This document shows positions 1 through 9,808 of a stretch of 64,000 nucleotides of DNA, piece after piece. This stretch comes from Pseudomonas viridiflava (GTDB lineage Bacteria > Pseudomonadota > Gammaproteobacteria > Pseudomonadales > Pseudomonadaceae): positions 620,001-684,000 of the forward strand of contig NZ_UUON01000050.1 of assembly GCF_900590885.1 (NCBI RefSeq), in the 5' to 3' direction. Made by a program: the position numbers and the translations under genes. How positions within the stretch are numbered: position 1 is the first letter of the stretch; each line of letters starts with the position of its first letter. A model generated the notes under the pieces. That model worked only from the letters and a program-made list of their open reading frames with translations, ran no database searches and had not been told where the DNA came from.

Positions 1-795
<795 letters not shown>

Positions 796-877
796 GGGAC
801 TGGCTCTGCAAAACAAAATGTCGCGCAGTGTACCAGCCCTGTGGGAATTTCCCCGCAAGTTCTAGACGAGAAGCCCG

Positions 878-2305
878 TTAATGCTCGATATGCTGCTCGG
901 GGCTGGCCACGCGTTTGCCGTCTTTTGGCGACAATTGCAGGAAGATCGCCGCCGCCAGCATCGCCATGATGCCCACGGTGAGGAAGGTCAGCTGGAACGC
1001 GCCAAGCACGGTGCTCACGCCGTCGTTGCCGGTTTCTGCGGTAAACCCGCCCAGCAGCGCACCGGCGCAGGCCACGCCCAGGCTCAGGGACAATTGCGCC
1101 ACCACCGAGAGCAAACTGTTGCCGCTGCTGGCCTGGGCGTCGTCGAGGTCGATCAGGGTGACGGTGTTCATCGCGGTAAATTGCAGCGAGTTGATCGCCC
1201 CCAGCACGGCCAGCATCGCCAGCAGCAGCGGGTAGGGCGTTTGCTCCGTGACCAGGCCCATGCTCGCCAGCATGATCCCCAGGGCCAGGGTGTTGCCGGT
1301 GAGCACGATGCGGTAGCCCAGACGCTCGATCAGCGGCCGGGCGATGGACTTGGCAAACATCGCCGCCGCCGCCAGCGGCAGCATGCTCATGCCGGCTTGC
1401 GATGGCGAATAACCCAGCGCCACCTGCAACAGCAGCGGCACCAGGAACGGCAGCGCGCCGCTGCCCAGGCGTGCGAACAGGTTGCCGAGGATACCCACGG
1501 CAAAGGTGCGCGTCTTGAACAGCACCGGCGAAAAGAGTGCATTGTCGATGTGCCCGGCACGCAACCAATACGCCGCCAGGCACGCCAGCCCACCGAACAG
1601 CAGCAACATCACCCGCAGGTGCGGCAAGTGCAGTTCGCCCAGGCCTTCCATGGCGATGGTGATCAGCACCATCGCCGCGCCAAACAGCAGAAAGCCGATG
1701 CCATCAAAGCGCGTGCGCTCACTGCCGCGCAGGTCGGGGATGAATTTCCACACGGCGTAGCAGCCGATCATGCCCACCGGCAAGTTGATCAGGAAGATCC
1801 AGTGCCAGGTCAGGTATTGCACCATCCAGCCGCCCATGGTCGGGCCGAGCAACGGGCCGAGCAGGCCGGGGATGGTAATGAAGCCCATGATTCGTACGAG
1901 TTCGGAGCGCGGGTAGGCGCGCAGCACCACCAGCCGGCCGACCGGCAGCATCAGCGCGCCGCCCAAACCCTGGATCACCCGCGCGCCGACCAGCATGCTC
2001 AAGCTGCTGGACAGCGCACACAGCAAGGAGCCGATGCTGAACAGCATGATCGCGCCGAAAAAGATTTTCTTGGTGCCGAAGCGGTCGGCGATCCAGCCCG
2101 ACGCCGGAATCAGCAAGGCGACGGTGAGCATGTAGGCGATCACCACCCCTTGCATGCGCAGCGGGTTTTCCGCCAGGTCCCGGGCCATGGCCGGCAGTGC
2201 GGTGTTCAGAATCGTCCCGTCCAGCGATTGCATGAAGAAGGCAATCGCCACCACCCAGGGAAGCCAGCGGGCGGTCTTGGCGTCGAGCGGGACACGATTG
2301 GGCAT
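878..2305 (-). CDS. mdtD: MdtD-like multidrug exporter (MFS, DHA2 family)
   Basis: Inner-membrane proton/drug antiporter of the 14-helix DHA2 family; 475 residues, close to E. coli MdtD (471). The N-terminus reads MQSLDGTILNTALPAMA, the DHA2 signature around helix 1, followed by ASGWIADRFGTKKIFF (motif A) and VGARVIQGLGGALMLPVGRLVV (motif C-like region). SSGNSLLSVVAQLSLSLGVA in the C-terminal half also matches MdtD. The ATG at 2305 follows an AAGG sequence. The gene stands alone and is not in an mdtABC operon as in E. coli, so the substrate is open. It may export a metabolite rather than a drug. Confidence 0.85.
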   Translation of the reverse strand: MPNRVPLDAKTARWLPWVVAIAFFMQSLDGTILNTALPAMARDLAENPLRMQGVVIAYMLTVALLIPASGWIADRFGTKKIFFGAIMLFSIGSLLCALSSSLSMLVGARVIQGLGGALMLPVGRLVVLRAYPRSELVRIMGFITIPGLLGPLLGPTMGGWMVQYLTWHWIFLINLPVGMIGCYAVWKFIPDLRGSERTRFDGIGFLLFGAAMVLITIAMEGLGELHLPHLRVMLLLFGGLACLAAYWLRAGHIDNALFSPVLFKTRTFAVGILGNLFARLGSGALPFLVPLLLQVALGYSPSQAGMSMLPLAAAAMFAKSIARPLIERLGYRIVLTGNTLALGIMLASMGLVTEQTPYPLLLAMLAVLGAINSLQFTAMNTVTLIDLDDAQASSGNSLLSVVAQLSLSLGVACAGALLGGFTAETGNDGVSTVLGAFQLTFLTVGIMAMLAAAIFLQLSPKDGKRVASPEQHIEH

Positions 2306-2341
2306 GGGGGACCTTTTTGTTAGCAGGCTATGTGTCGGCGA

Positions 2342-3232
2342 TTATGCGCCATTCGTCGCCCCTTTTCCCACAAGCTGTTCGTCTAATTCCGACAGTGTTG
2401 CGTGCTCGCCGACCAGGAAATCCAACAGCGCTCGATGCACCGCCAAGGCAGCCTCGCGCGACTCCAGGTCGAGCAAGTGACCGGTGTGCTCGGCGACGGC
2501 AAAGCTGCTGCGGCCTACATAGTCCTTGAATAGCCGGGCTTCGGCGGCGGGGGTGTATTCGTCCAGCGTGCCGTTGAGGAAGTGCACCGGCGTTTCAATC
2601 TGCCTGAGGGCTGGCAGGTAGTTGCCATCGCCCAGGGCCAGTACCTGGTGGATGTGAAAACGCGCCTGGCGGTACTCGGTGGTGGCCATGGTCGACAGGT
2701 GGCGATGGTTGTTGCGCTTGAGGCGCGACGACAGGTATTTGCCCACCGTTTCATTGAGCAAGTGGCCGACGGCGGATTTGTCATCGGCCTCGATCAGCAC
2801 GCGCACGCGCTCCACATACTCGAGCATGGCGTGGTTGAGGTTGGGCGCCAGGGCCATCACCACCGAGCTTTCGATGGAGGGCGGGTTGTGCGCCAGGGTC
2901 AGCAGCGTCGAGATGCCGCCCCAGGAGGCCGACACCAGGTGGTTGACCTCGAAGCGCTCGACCAGGGCGCGCAGGATTTGCACCTCATCGTCCTTGGTCA
3001 CCAGGTCCAGGTCGGTGTTGTGTTCGCGCGAGTAGCCGGAGAACGGCAAGTCGAACAGCAACACATTGAAATGCTCGGCCAGGCACTTGCTGGTGCGCGC
3101 GAAGGAGCGGGTGGTGGACAACGCGCCGTTGACCATCAGCACGGTTTTTTTGTGGGGATCATTGCCTAGCTGTTCAACATGTACGTTGTAGTGCTTGAAC
3201 AGCTTGTGTAGGACGAAACTTCCATGGTTCAT
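2342..3232 (-). CDS. rhlA: RhlA-like 3-(3-hydroxyalkanoyloxy)alkanoate synthase
   Basis: Alpha/beta-hydrolase-fold acyltransferase of the RhlA/PhaG group. RhlA dimerises 3-hydroxyacyl chains into HAA, the lipid part of rhamnolipids. The start at 3232 (MNHGSFVLHK) follows AGGAAG and gives 296 residues, matching RhlA (295). A GTG 12 codons upstream has no Shine-Dalgarno sequence. The nucleophile elbow SASWGGIS (Ser about 103) sits in the RhlA-type context RFEVNHLVSASWGGISTLL, with DDKSAVGHLLNETVGKYL and DEYT downstream. These match RhlA more closely than PhaG. No rhlB, rhlC or rhlR/I homologue is nearby, so the product may be free HAA, or another enzyme may use the acyl chain. The exact reaction is inferred. 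Confidence 0.75.
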   Translation of the reverse strand: MNHGSFVLHKLFKHYNVHVEQLGNDPHKKTVLMVNGALSTTRSFARTSKCLAEHFNVLLFDLPFSGYSREHNTDLDLVTKDDEVQILRALVERFEVNHLVSASWGGISTLLTLAHNPPSIESSVVMALAPNLNHAMLEYVERVRVLIEADDKSAVGHLLNETVGKYLSSRLKRNNHRHLSTMATTEYRQARFHIHQVLALGDGNYLPALRQIETPVHFLNGTLDEYTPAAEARLFKDYVGRSSFAVAEHTGHLLDLESREAALAVHRALLDFLVGEHATLSELDEQLVGKGATNGA

Positions 3233-3381
3233 CGCAGTACTTCCTGTGCGGTGGCGGTATGCCACCAACCCTTATAACGAGGTTTTTTACAGGCGACAAC
3301 AGGCTGCACGGGGAGAACTGTGAGATGGGATTTGGCGGTAGGAATTGGTGAAACGAAGTATCAGAAACCAGTGAAGGACAG

Positions 3382-3409
3382 TGTGGGAGGGGGCTTGCCC
3401 CCTCCCACA
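3382..3409. repeat. REP hairpin (single, self-palindromic)
   Basis: A short perfect inverted repeat, TGTGGGAGGGGG/CCCCCTCCCACA with a small loop, between the RhlA-like gene and the TldE-like gene. It is a fused or shortened form of the REP element found throughout this window. It could act as a transcriptional barrier for the tldD/tldE-like operon ending just beyond it. Confidence 0.85.
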
Positions 3410-3424
3410 TTAGATCTTCGGTGT

Positions 3425-4741
3425 TTAGAGGGTCAGCGTCAGGCGTTTTACCAGGGCGCCGGGGAGCAGGTTGGATGACGTGTTGCGCTGGCCATACGTA
3501 CTGGCCGACAGCAGCAATTCCCGCTCGGCAGTCAGTGCCTCCAGCTGTGAACCCAGCAAGCTATACACACTGTCATCGAAACGCATGGTGCTCACCGGCG
3601 CTTTGATCTCGCCGTCTTCCACCCAGAACGTGGCGAAGCGTGTCATGCCGGTCAGGCGGGCGGCGGGCAGGTCGGAGTAGTTGAGGTACCACAGGTTGCT
3701 GATGTATAGCCCGGTGCCCAATTGCTTGAGGATATCGGCCTGGGCCAGGCTGCCCGCCGCCATCTGCAAGGCGCTGGGGGATTCGTCGCTGCCGGCGCCG
3801 TTGGCGCTGAGGCCGTATTCGGCGGCACTGCGCGAGTTCACCAGTTGGCCATCGGCCTTGCCGGCGTTGATCAACGTGACATCACTGCGCGGGTAACCCT
3901 CGCTGGAGAACGCCTGGCTCAGCGAACCGCTGATCTGCTCATCGACCGTTACCTGCGGGCTCAAATGCTGCTCACCGGCGTAGAGCTTTTGCAGCGAGCT
4001 GCCTTTGCTGGCGATGGACTGCGCGGAAAACCCACCCCAGGTGATGAGGCTGATGATCTCTTCCAGCGCCGCCGGGGCGAGGTAGGCGCGGTACTCGCCG
4101 GGTGCCAGCTTGTGCAGCGGGCGGCCGAGGAATTCCAGTTGCTCGCGGGCCAGTTGGACGCGGCGGGCGAATTCGGCGCTGTCCCAGTGGTTGCCGGCGT
4201 AGCTGGCTTTTACCGCTTCGCCATTGGCGTGGAACAGGCTGAAATCGAAATTGAAACTATTGGCCTGGTGCCAGCCGAACGCGCCGTCCGAGCTGGCAAA
4301 ACCCCGGCTGATCGGACCGGCGGCGTAGATACCCACCAGGTCTGCGCCGTTGGCGGCCTGGCTGATGTCTTCCAGCACCTGGGCCAGGTCCGGCAGCGGA
4401 TGGGCCTGTTCGTTTTGGCTTTGCCAGGCGTTGTGGTTGAGCAGCAGGTACGGGTCCTGCGGCAGCAACGGCAAGGTCTCGCGCAACTGTTGCAGGCCGG
4501 CGGCCAGGCGCTGGCGGTCCAGTTCGGGCTCACCCGCGAGGGTGATGCTCAGGTCGGCATGGCGCCCGCCCTCGATCAATTTGAGGTTGAGGCTGGCCTG
4601 CTGCACCTGGCCGGCCTGGCGGACTTTGGCGTGGTTGAAGCGCACGAACTCGGACGACTCCGCGGCAAACCCCAAATGGAACTGTTCTGTCTCGGTGATG
4701 GCCTGCTTGAGCCAATCGACCAATGCCTTGAAGGTGTTCAT
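3425..4741 (-). CDS. TldE/PmbA-family metalloprotease-related protein
   Basis: TldE-like partner of the TldD gene immediately upstream; 438 residues. TldD and TldE form a heterodimeric peptidase in which TldD carries the metal site and TldE lacks it. No HExxxH motif is seen here. Family-like features are the C-terminal GLYISNLWYLNYSDLPAARLTGMTRFATFWVEDGEI, which resembles the conserved PmbA ending with the metal-site Cys replaced, and the glycine-rich central region. The start codon overlaps the stop of the TldD-like gene by one base (TGATG), so the two are translationally coupled. The pair differs enough from canonical TldD/PmbA to be a second paralogous set. Its substrate is unknown. Confidence 0.75.
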   Translation of the reverse strand: MNTFKALVDWLKQAITETEQFHLGFAAESSEFVRFNHAKVRQAGQVQQASLNLKLIEGGRHADLSITLAGEPELDRQRLAAGLQQLRETLPLLPQDPYLLLNHNAWQSQNEQAHPLPDLAQVLEDISQAANGADLVGIYAAGPISRGFASSDGAFGWHQANSFNFDFSLFHANGEAVKASYAGNHWDSAEFARRVQLAREQLEFLGRPLHKLAPGEYRAYLAPAALEEIISLITWGGFSAQSIASKGSSLQKLYAGEQHLSPQVTVDEQISGSLSQAFSSEGYPRSDVTLINAGKADGQLVNSRSAAEYGLSANGAGSDESPSALQMAAGSLAQADILKQLGTGLYISNLWYLNYSDLPAARLTGMTRFATFWVEDGEIKAPVSTMRFDDSVYSLLGSQLEALTAERELLLSASTYGQRNTSSNLLPGALVKRLTLTL

Positions 4742-6183
4742 CAGGCATCCCCTCCGAATACATCAATGTTGCTGAATACACAGGCCGGCGAGGCATGGCC
4801 CACGCGGATCACCTGGTTCGGCTCACCCTTGCCGCAGTTGGGCGTGCCCAAAACGCGCGAGGTGCCGGCATCGCCGACGGCGCTGAGGTTGCTCCAGAAC
4901 TGCGCGGAAATCGCCCGGTAGTTGGGGTTTTTGACCACGCCCTTGAGTTCGCCGTTTTCGATCAACTGGCCCCATTCGCAGCCGAACTGGAATTTGTTGC
5001 GCGCGTCGTCAATCGACCAGGAGCGGTTGGTGGACATCAGGATGCCGTGCTCGATGCCGCCGATCAGCTGCGCCATGCTCTGGTTGCCGGGTTCGATGTT
5101 GAGGTTGGCCATGCGGTCGATCGGCGCGCGGTTCCAGCTGCTGGCGCGGCTGTTGGCCACGCCGCTCATGCCCGAGCGAAATTGCGAGAGCGCGCCGCCC
5201 AGTGGTTTAAGCAGCAGGCCGTCGCGGATCAGGAACTGCTTGCTGGCGCGGGTGCCGTCGTCGTCGTGGCTGTAGCTGGCCAGTTGCTCGGGGATGTCCG
5301 GGTCGAAGGTTACGTTGAGCAACTTGGAGCCGTACTGCAGATGGCCGAAGTCTTCGGCCTTCACAAAACTGGTGCCGGCGTAATTGCGCTCGTCGCCGAG
5401 GATGCGGTCCAGCTCCAGCGGGTGGCCGATGGACTCGTGGATCTGCAGGATCATTTGGTCGGGCAACAGCAGCAGGTCGCGCGGGCCGGTCGGGGTGTTG
5501 GGCGCCAGCAGCAATTGCAGGGCGCTGTCGGCAACCTTGGGCGCCGCGCCTTGCAGGCCAAAGCGGCTGATCACGTCGAAGCCGCCTTGCTGGCCGAAGT
5601 TGGTGCCGCCCAGGGTGCGGGTCTGGCTGTCGTTGCCGTCATAGGCGGTGACGCTTACACCGGGGAACACAAAGCGTTGCGCCTGGCGCAGTTCGGCACC
5701 GGCGCTGTTGAGGTAGATCTGTTCAACGTGGGTCAGGCCCAGGCTCACGTCCCAGCTCACCAGGCGCTCGTCCTTGGGCACGGCGGCAGACTCGTCGCCG
5801 AGCAATTGGTAGCAGTCGCTCAAGGACGGGAAGGGCTGGCTGAGGTCGGGTGACAGGTAGTCGGCGACGTCACTGGACACCTGCTGGTCGCGCAGGTCGA
5901 GCAGGGCGTGGGGCCGTATCTGCCGGGATTGCTGTTCGGCACGCTCAAGGGCGGCTTGCAGGCCGGGCAGGGAAATATCGTGGGTGGCGGCGTAGGCCTC
6001 GACGCCGTTGAGGCGCACGGTGAGCATCGCGCCTTCGTCCTGGCTCAGGCTCGGCGGCTCGGCGACGTTCTTGCGTACCGACAGGTACTGGCCGGATTCG
6101 CGCACGTAGCGCAGCGAGAAGAATTCAGCGCTGGTGCGCAGGGCACCGAAGTGCTTTTTGAGTGTGGCGTGGTGGTCGAACAT
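4741..6183 (-). CDS. TldD-family zinc metalloprotease
   Basis: Catalytic subunit of a TldD/TldE-type peptidase; 480 residues. HESIGH at about residues 249-254 fits the family motif HExxxH, followed by PLELDRILGDERNYAGTSFV, the equivalent of the conserved segment after the motif. GLLLKPLGGALSQFRSGMSGVANSRASSWNRAPIDRMANLNIEPG matches the central TldD region. TldD/E enzymes mature microcin B17 and degrade unfolded peptides in E. coli. No modified-peptide gene lies next to this pair. It is the first gene of a two-gene operon and has a GGAAGG sequence before the ATG. Confidence 0.8.
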   Translation of the reverse strand: MFDHHATLKKHFGALRTSAEFFSLRYVRESGQYLSVRKNVAEPPSLSQDEGAMLTVRLNGVEAYAATHDISLPGLQAALERAEQQSRQIRPHALLDLRDQQVSSDVADYLSPDLSQPFPSLSDCYQLLGDESAAVPKDERLVSWDVSLGLTHVEQIYLNSAGAELRQAQRFVFPGVSVTAYDGNDSQTRTLGGTNFGQQGGFDVISRFGLQGAAPKVADSALQLLLAPNTPTGPRDLLLLPDQMILQIHESIGHPLELDRILGDERNYAGTSFVKAEDFGHLQYGSKLLNVTFDPDIPEQLASYSHDDDGTRASKQFLIRDGLLLKPLGGALSQFRSGMSGVANSRASSWNRAPIDRMANLNIEPGNQSMAQLIGGIEHGILMSTNRSWSIDDARNKFQFGCEWGQLIENGELKGVVKNPNYRAISAQFWSNLSAVGDAGTSRVLGTPNCGKGEPNQVIRVGHASPACVFSNIDVFGGDA

Positions 6184-6295
6184 GGGGCCTTCCTTGTGGG
6201 CGGCTCGGTGCGGGCAGGCGAACAGAGTAGGCCTGGGCTGGGGAGCTGATCAAGGAAAGTGTGGTAGGAGGTTTTTGTGTGTCTGGTAGGGACTC

Positions 6296-6367
6296 ATCGG
6301 GGGCGAGCCCCCTCCCACATTTGAATGTATTCACAAATCAAAGTGTGGGAGGGGGCTTGCCCCCGAT
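6296..6367. repeat. REPIN (inverted REP pair)
   Basis: Two REP sequences in inverted orientation (ATCGGGGGCGAGCCCCC... and ...GGGGGCTTGCCCCCGAT), their CCCTCCCACA arms facing inwards across a short spacer. It lies between the TldD-like gene and betA. This is the normal non-autonomous REP doublet of the P. fluorescens group. No RAYT transposase gene is in the window. Confidence 0.9.
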
Positions 6368-6388
6368 GAGGGCGCCTCGGTCTATCAG

Positions 6389-8083
6389 TTACTGCGCAAT
6401 CTCACGCAGCGGCGTACCCCGCACCGGCGCATCGCCCGCCACGTAGTAATCCGCAGTGCTGCGCGGCAGCGGCTGGCGGCCACGGATCTTGTCGGCGATT
6501 TTCTCGGCGATCATGATCGTCGGTGCGTTCAGGTTGCCGGTGGTGATGATCGGCATGATCGACGCATCCACAACGCGCAGGCCCTGCATGCCATGCACGC
6601 GGCCTTCGCCATCGACCACGGCCATCTCGTCGGTGCCCATCTTGCACGAGCAGGACGGGTGGAACGCGGTCTCGGCGTGCTCGCGGATGAACTTGTCCAG
6701 CTGCTCATCGGTTTGCACTTCAACACCCGGGCTGATTTCGCGGCCACGGTATTGGTCCAGCGCGGGCTGCTGCATGATTTCACGGGTCAGGCGGATGCCG
6801 TCGCGAAATTCCTGCCAGTCCTGCTCAGTGGCCATGTAGTTGAAGAGGATGCTCGGGTAGTCCCGTGGGTTCTTCGACTTCAACTGGATGCGGCCACGGC
6901 TCGGCGAACGCATGGAACCCATGTGTGCCTGGAAACCGTGCTCTTTCACACCGTTGCTGCCGTTGTAGTTAATCGCCACCGGCAGGAAGTGGTACTGGAT
7001 GTTCGGCCATTCGAATTCCGGACGCGAACGGATAAAACCGCCGGCCTCGAACTGGTTGCTGGCGCCGATGCCGGTGCCGTTGAACAGCCACTCGGCACCG
7101 ATGGCCGGCTGGTTGTACCAAAGCAGCGACGGGTACAGCGACACCGGTTGGGTGCAGGCATATTGCAGGTACAGCTCAAGGTGGTCCTGCAGGTTTTCGC
7201 CGACGCCCGGCAGGTCGTGGACCACCGGGATGTCGAGGCTTTCCAGCAGTTTGGCCGGGCCGACACCGGAGCGTTGCAGCAGTTGCGGCGAGGCGATGGC
7301 GCCGCTGCATACCAACACTTCTTTACGCGCACGCGCTTCAACGCGCTCTTCAGCGGCGCCGATCAGGTAACGCACGCCAACGGCGCGCTTGCCTTCAAAC
7401 AACACTTTGTCGGTGAGGGCGTGGGTGACGATGGTCAGGGTCGAACGCTTTTTAGCCGTGTCCAGGTAACCGCGCGCGGTGCTGGCGCGACGGCCGTTTG
7501 GCGTGACGGTGCGGTCCATCGGGCCGAAGCCTTCCTGCTGGTAGCCGTTCAAGTCTTCGGTGCGCGGGTAGCCGGCCTGTACGCCTGCTTCAACCATCGC
7601 GTGGAACAGCGGGTTGTTGCCGGCTTTTGGCGTGGTCACGCTGACCGGGCCATCGCCGCCATGCCAGTCGTTGGGGCCGATGTCCCGAGTTTCAGCTTTT
7701 CTGAAGTAGGGCAGGCAGTCCAGATACGTCCAGTTTTCAAGCCCTGGAAGTTTTGACCAGTTGTCGTAATCCATGGCGTTGCCACGGATGTAGCACATGC
7801 CGTTGATCAGCGAAGAACCGCCCAGGCCTTTGCCGCGACCGCATTCCATCCGGCGGCCGTCCATGTGTGGTTCCGGGTCGGTTTCGTAGGCCCAGTTGTA
7901 GCGGCGGCCTTGCAGCGGGAAGGCCAGGGCGGCGGGCATCTGGGTACGGAAATCGAGACGGTAGTCGGGGCCGCCGGCTTCCAGCAGCAGTACGGTGACG
8001 CCTTCGTCTTCGGTCAGGCGGGTCGCCAGGGTGTTACCGGCGGAGCCGGCACCCACAATGATGTAATCGTATTCTTGGGACAT
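6389..8083 (-). CDS. betA: Choline dehydrogenase BetA
   Basis: Membrane-associated FAD enzyme of the GMC family that oxidises choline to betaine aldehyde and can take it on to glycine betaine. 564 residues from the ATG at 8083 (MSQEYDYIIVGAG), preferred over a GTG three codons upstream because AGAGGG is then well spaced. The FAD-binding GAGSAG is at residues 11-16; the GMC signature GRGKGLGGSSLINGMCYIRG starts near residue 80; the active-site segment AFHPSCSCKMG is near the C-terminus. It lies third in betI-betB-betA order, with a REPIN between betB and betA. Expression is expected to be relieved by choline through BetI. Confidence 0.96.
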   Translation of the reverse strand: MSQEYDYIIVGAGSAGNTLATRLTEDEGVTVLLLEAGGPDYRLDFRTQMPAALAFPLQGRRYNWAYETDPEPHMDGRRMECGRGKGLGGSSLINGMCYIRGNAMDYDNWSKLPGLENWTYLDCLPYFRKAETRDIGPNDWHGGDGPVSVTTPKAGNNPLFHAMVEAGVQAGYPRTEDLNGYQQEGFGPMDRTVTPNGRRASTARGYLDTAKKRSTLTIVTHALTDKVLFEGKRAVGVRYLIGAAEERVEARARKEVLVCSGAIASPQLLQRSGVGPAKLLESLDIPVVHDLPGVGENLQDHLELYLQYACTQPVSLYPSLLWYNQPAIGAEWLFNGTGIGASNQFEAGGFIRSRPEFEWPNIQYHFLPVAINYNGSNGVKEHGFQAHMGSMRSPSRGRIQLKSKNPRDYPSILFNYMATEQDWQEFRDGIRLTREIMQQPALDQYRGREISPGVEVQTDEQLDKFIREHAETAFHPSCSCKMGTDEMAVVDGEGRVHGMQGLRVVDASIMPIITTGNLNAPTIMIAEKIADKIRGRQPLPRSTADYYVAGDAPVRGTPLREIAQ

Positions 8084-8122
8084 TGGATGCACCCTCTTTG
8101 AAGTGTGGTCAGGTCGGGCCTC

Positions 8123-8194
8123 ATCGGGAGCAAGCTCCCTCCCACAATTTGAATTGTGAATACTTTCAAATGTGGGAGGGGGCTTGCCCCCGAT
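8123..8194. repeat. REPIN between betB and betA
   Basis: Inverted REP pair, ATCGGGAGCAAGCTCCCTCCCACA and TGTGGGAGGGGGCTTGCCCCCGAT, separated by an AT-rich spacer. It sits inside the betB-betA transcription unit and could alter relative mRNA stability of the two genes. The left arm has drifted from the consensus (GGGAGCAAGCTCCC). Confidence 0.88.
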
Positions 8195-8225
8195 GGCGGC
8201 CTCAAAGGCAACACAAGGCTCGGAT

Positions 8226-9698
8226 TTAGAACACCGAGGCGTAATCGCCTAACTCAACCTGTACCGATTTGATGCGGGTGAAGTTGTTCAGCGAGCTGAT
8301 GCCGTTCTCACGGCCCACACCGGATTGCTTGTAGCCACCGACCGGCATCTTGGCGTCGGACTCGCCCCAGGCGTTGATCCAGCAAATGCCCGCTTCCAAC
8401 TGATGAATCACGCGGTGGGCGCGGTTCAGGTCTTTGGTGACCAGGCCAGCGGCCAGGCCGAAGTCGGTGTCGTTGGCGCGGCGGATCACTTCTTCTTCGG
8501 TTTCATAGGTGAGGATGCTCATCACCGGGCCGAAGATTTCTTCACGGACAATGGTCATCTCGTCGGTGCAGTCGGTGAACACGGTCGGGGCCACGAAGGC
8601 GCCTTTGGCGAATTCGCCGTCGGTCAGGCGGTCGCCGCCGCACAGGACGCGGGCGCCTTCTTCCTTACCTTTGGCGATGTAGCCGAGCACGCTTTCCATG
8701 TGGGCGAAGCTGACCAGCGGGCCGAAGTTGGTGTTGTCGTCCTGCGGGCTGCCAACACGGATGCGCGCAACGCGCTCGACGATCTTGGCTTCGAAGGCCG
8801 CTTGCAGGTGCTTGGGCACAAACACGCGAGTGCCGTTGGTGCAGACCTGGCCGGAGCTGTAGAAGTTGGCCATCATCGCGATGTCGGCGGCGCGGTCGAG
8901 GTCGGCGTCTTCGAACACGATCAGCGGCGACTTGCCGCCCAGTTCCATGGTCACTTCCTTGAGCGAGGAGCTCGAAGCGCTGGCCATGACTTTCTTGCCG
9001 GTGTCGGTGCCGCCGGTGAACGAGACTTTCTCGATGCGCGGGTGCTCGGTCAGCCAGGTGCCGACTTCACGGCCGCTGCCGGTCAGCACGTTGAACACGC
9101 CAGCCGGTACGCCGGCTTCGGTGTAGATCTCGGCCAGCTTCAGGGTGGTCAGCGAGGTGACTTCGCTGGGCTTGAAGATCATCGCGTTGCCGGCAGCCAG
9201 GGCCGGTGCGGATTTCCACAGGGCGATCTGGATCGGGTAGTTCCACGCGCCGATACCGGCGACCACGCCCAGCGGCTCGCGGCGGGTGTAGACGAACGAG
9301 GTATCGCGCAGCGGGATCTGCTCGCCTTCAATCGCCGGCACCAGGCCTGCGTAGTATTCCAGCACGTCGGCGCCGGTAACGATGTCGACGTACTTGGTTT
9401 CGGAGAAGGCTTTGCCGGTGTCCAGGGTTTCCAGGGCGGCCAGCTCGTCGTTGCGCTCGCGCAGGATGTCGACGGCACGACGCAGGATGCGCGAACGCTC
9501 CATGGCGGTCATGGCGGCCCAGATTTTCTGGCCTTTTTCGGCGCTGACCACGGCACGTTCAACGTCGTCTTTAGTAGCGCGTTGCACTTGGGCGAGAACT
9601 TCACCGTTAGCCGGGTTGATGGCTTCGAAGGTGGCATCGCTGCCAGCGTCGCTGTAGCCGCCGTCAATGTAGAGTTTTTGCAGGTCGAAACGGGCCAT
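8226..9698 (-). CDS. betB: Betaine aldehyde dehydrogenase BetB
   Basis: NAD(P)-dependent aldehyde dehydrogenase converting betaine aldehyde to glycine betaine in the cytoplasm. Starting at MARFDLQKLYIDG (ATG 9698, after GAGGA) gives 490 residues, the usual BetB length. The longer frame upstream has no support. Catalytic Glu252 (MELGGKSP) and catalytic Cys286 (SSGQVCTNGTR) fall at the same numbers as in P. aeruginosa BADH. The segment KPSEVT around residue 176 contributes to cofactor binding. It lies between betI and betA in one operon. Confidence 0.97.
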   Translation of the reverse strand: MARFDLQKLYIDGGYSDAGSDATFEAINPANGEVLAQVQRATKDDVERAVVSAEKGQKIWAAMTAMERSRILRRAVDILRERNDELAALETLDTGKAFSETKYVDIVTGADVLEYYAGLVPAIEGEQIPLRDTSFVYTRREPLGVVAGIGAWNYPIQIALWKSAPALAAGNAMIFKPSEVTSLTTLKLAEIYTEAGVPAGVFNVLTGSGREVGTWLTEHPRIEKVSFTGGTDTGKKVMASASSSSLKEVTMELGGKSPLIVFEDADLDRAADIAMMANFYSSGQVCTNGTRVFVPKHLQAAFEAKIVERVARIRVGSPQDDNTNFGPLVSFAHMESVLGYIAKGKEEGARVLCGGDRLTDGEFAKGAFVAPTVFTDCTDEMTIVREEIFGPVMSILTYETEEEVIRRANDTDFGLAAGLVTKDLNRAHRVIHQLEAGICWINAWGESDAKMPVGGYKQSGVGRENGISSLNNFTRIKSVQVELGDYASVF

Positions 9699-9808
9699 AA
9701 AGTCCTCGCAAGTGCATAAGTGGTTGGCGTTACCCGCCGCAAAGTGGGCCATAAGGGTGTGGCAACACTGAGCGGCAGACGTTCAGGGGTTGAGCGGTTA
9801 TAGGTGCT

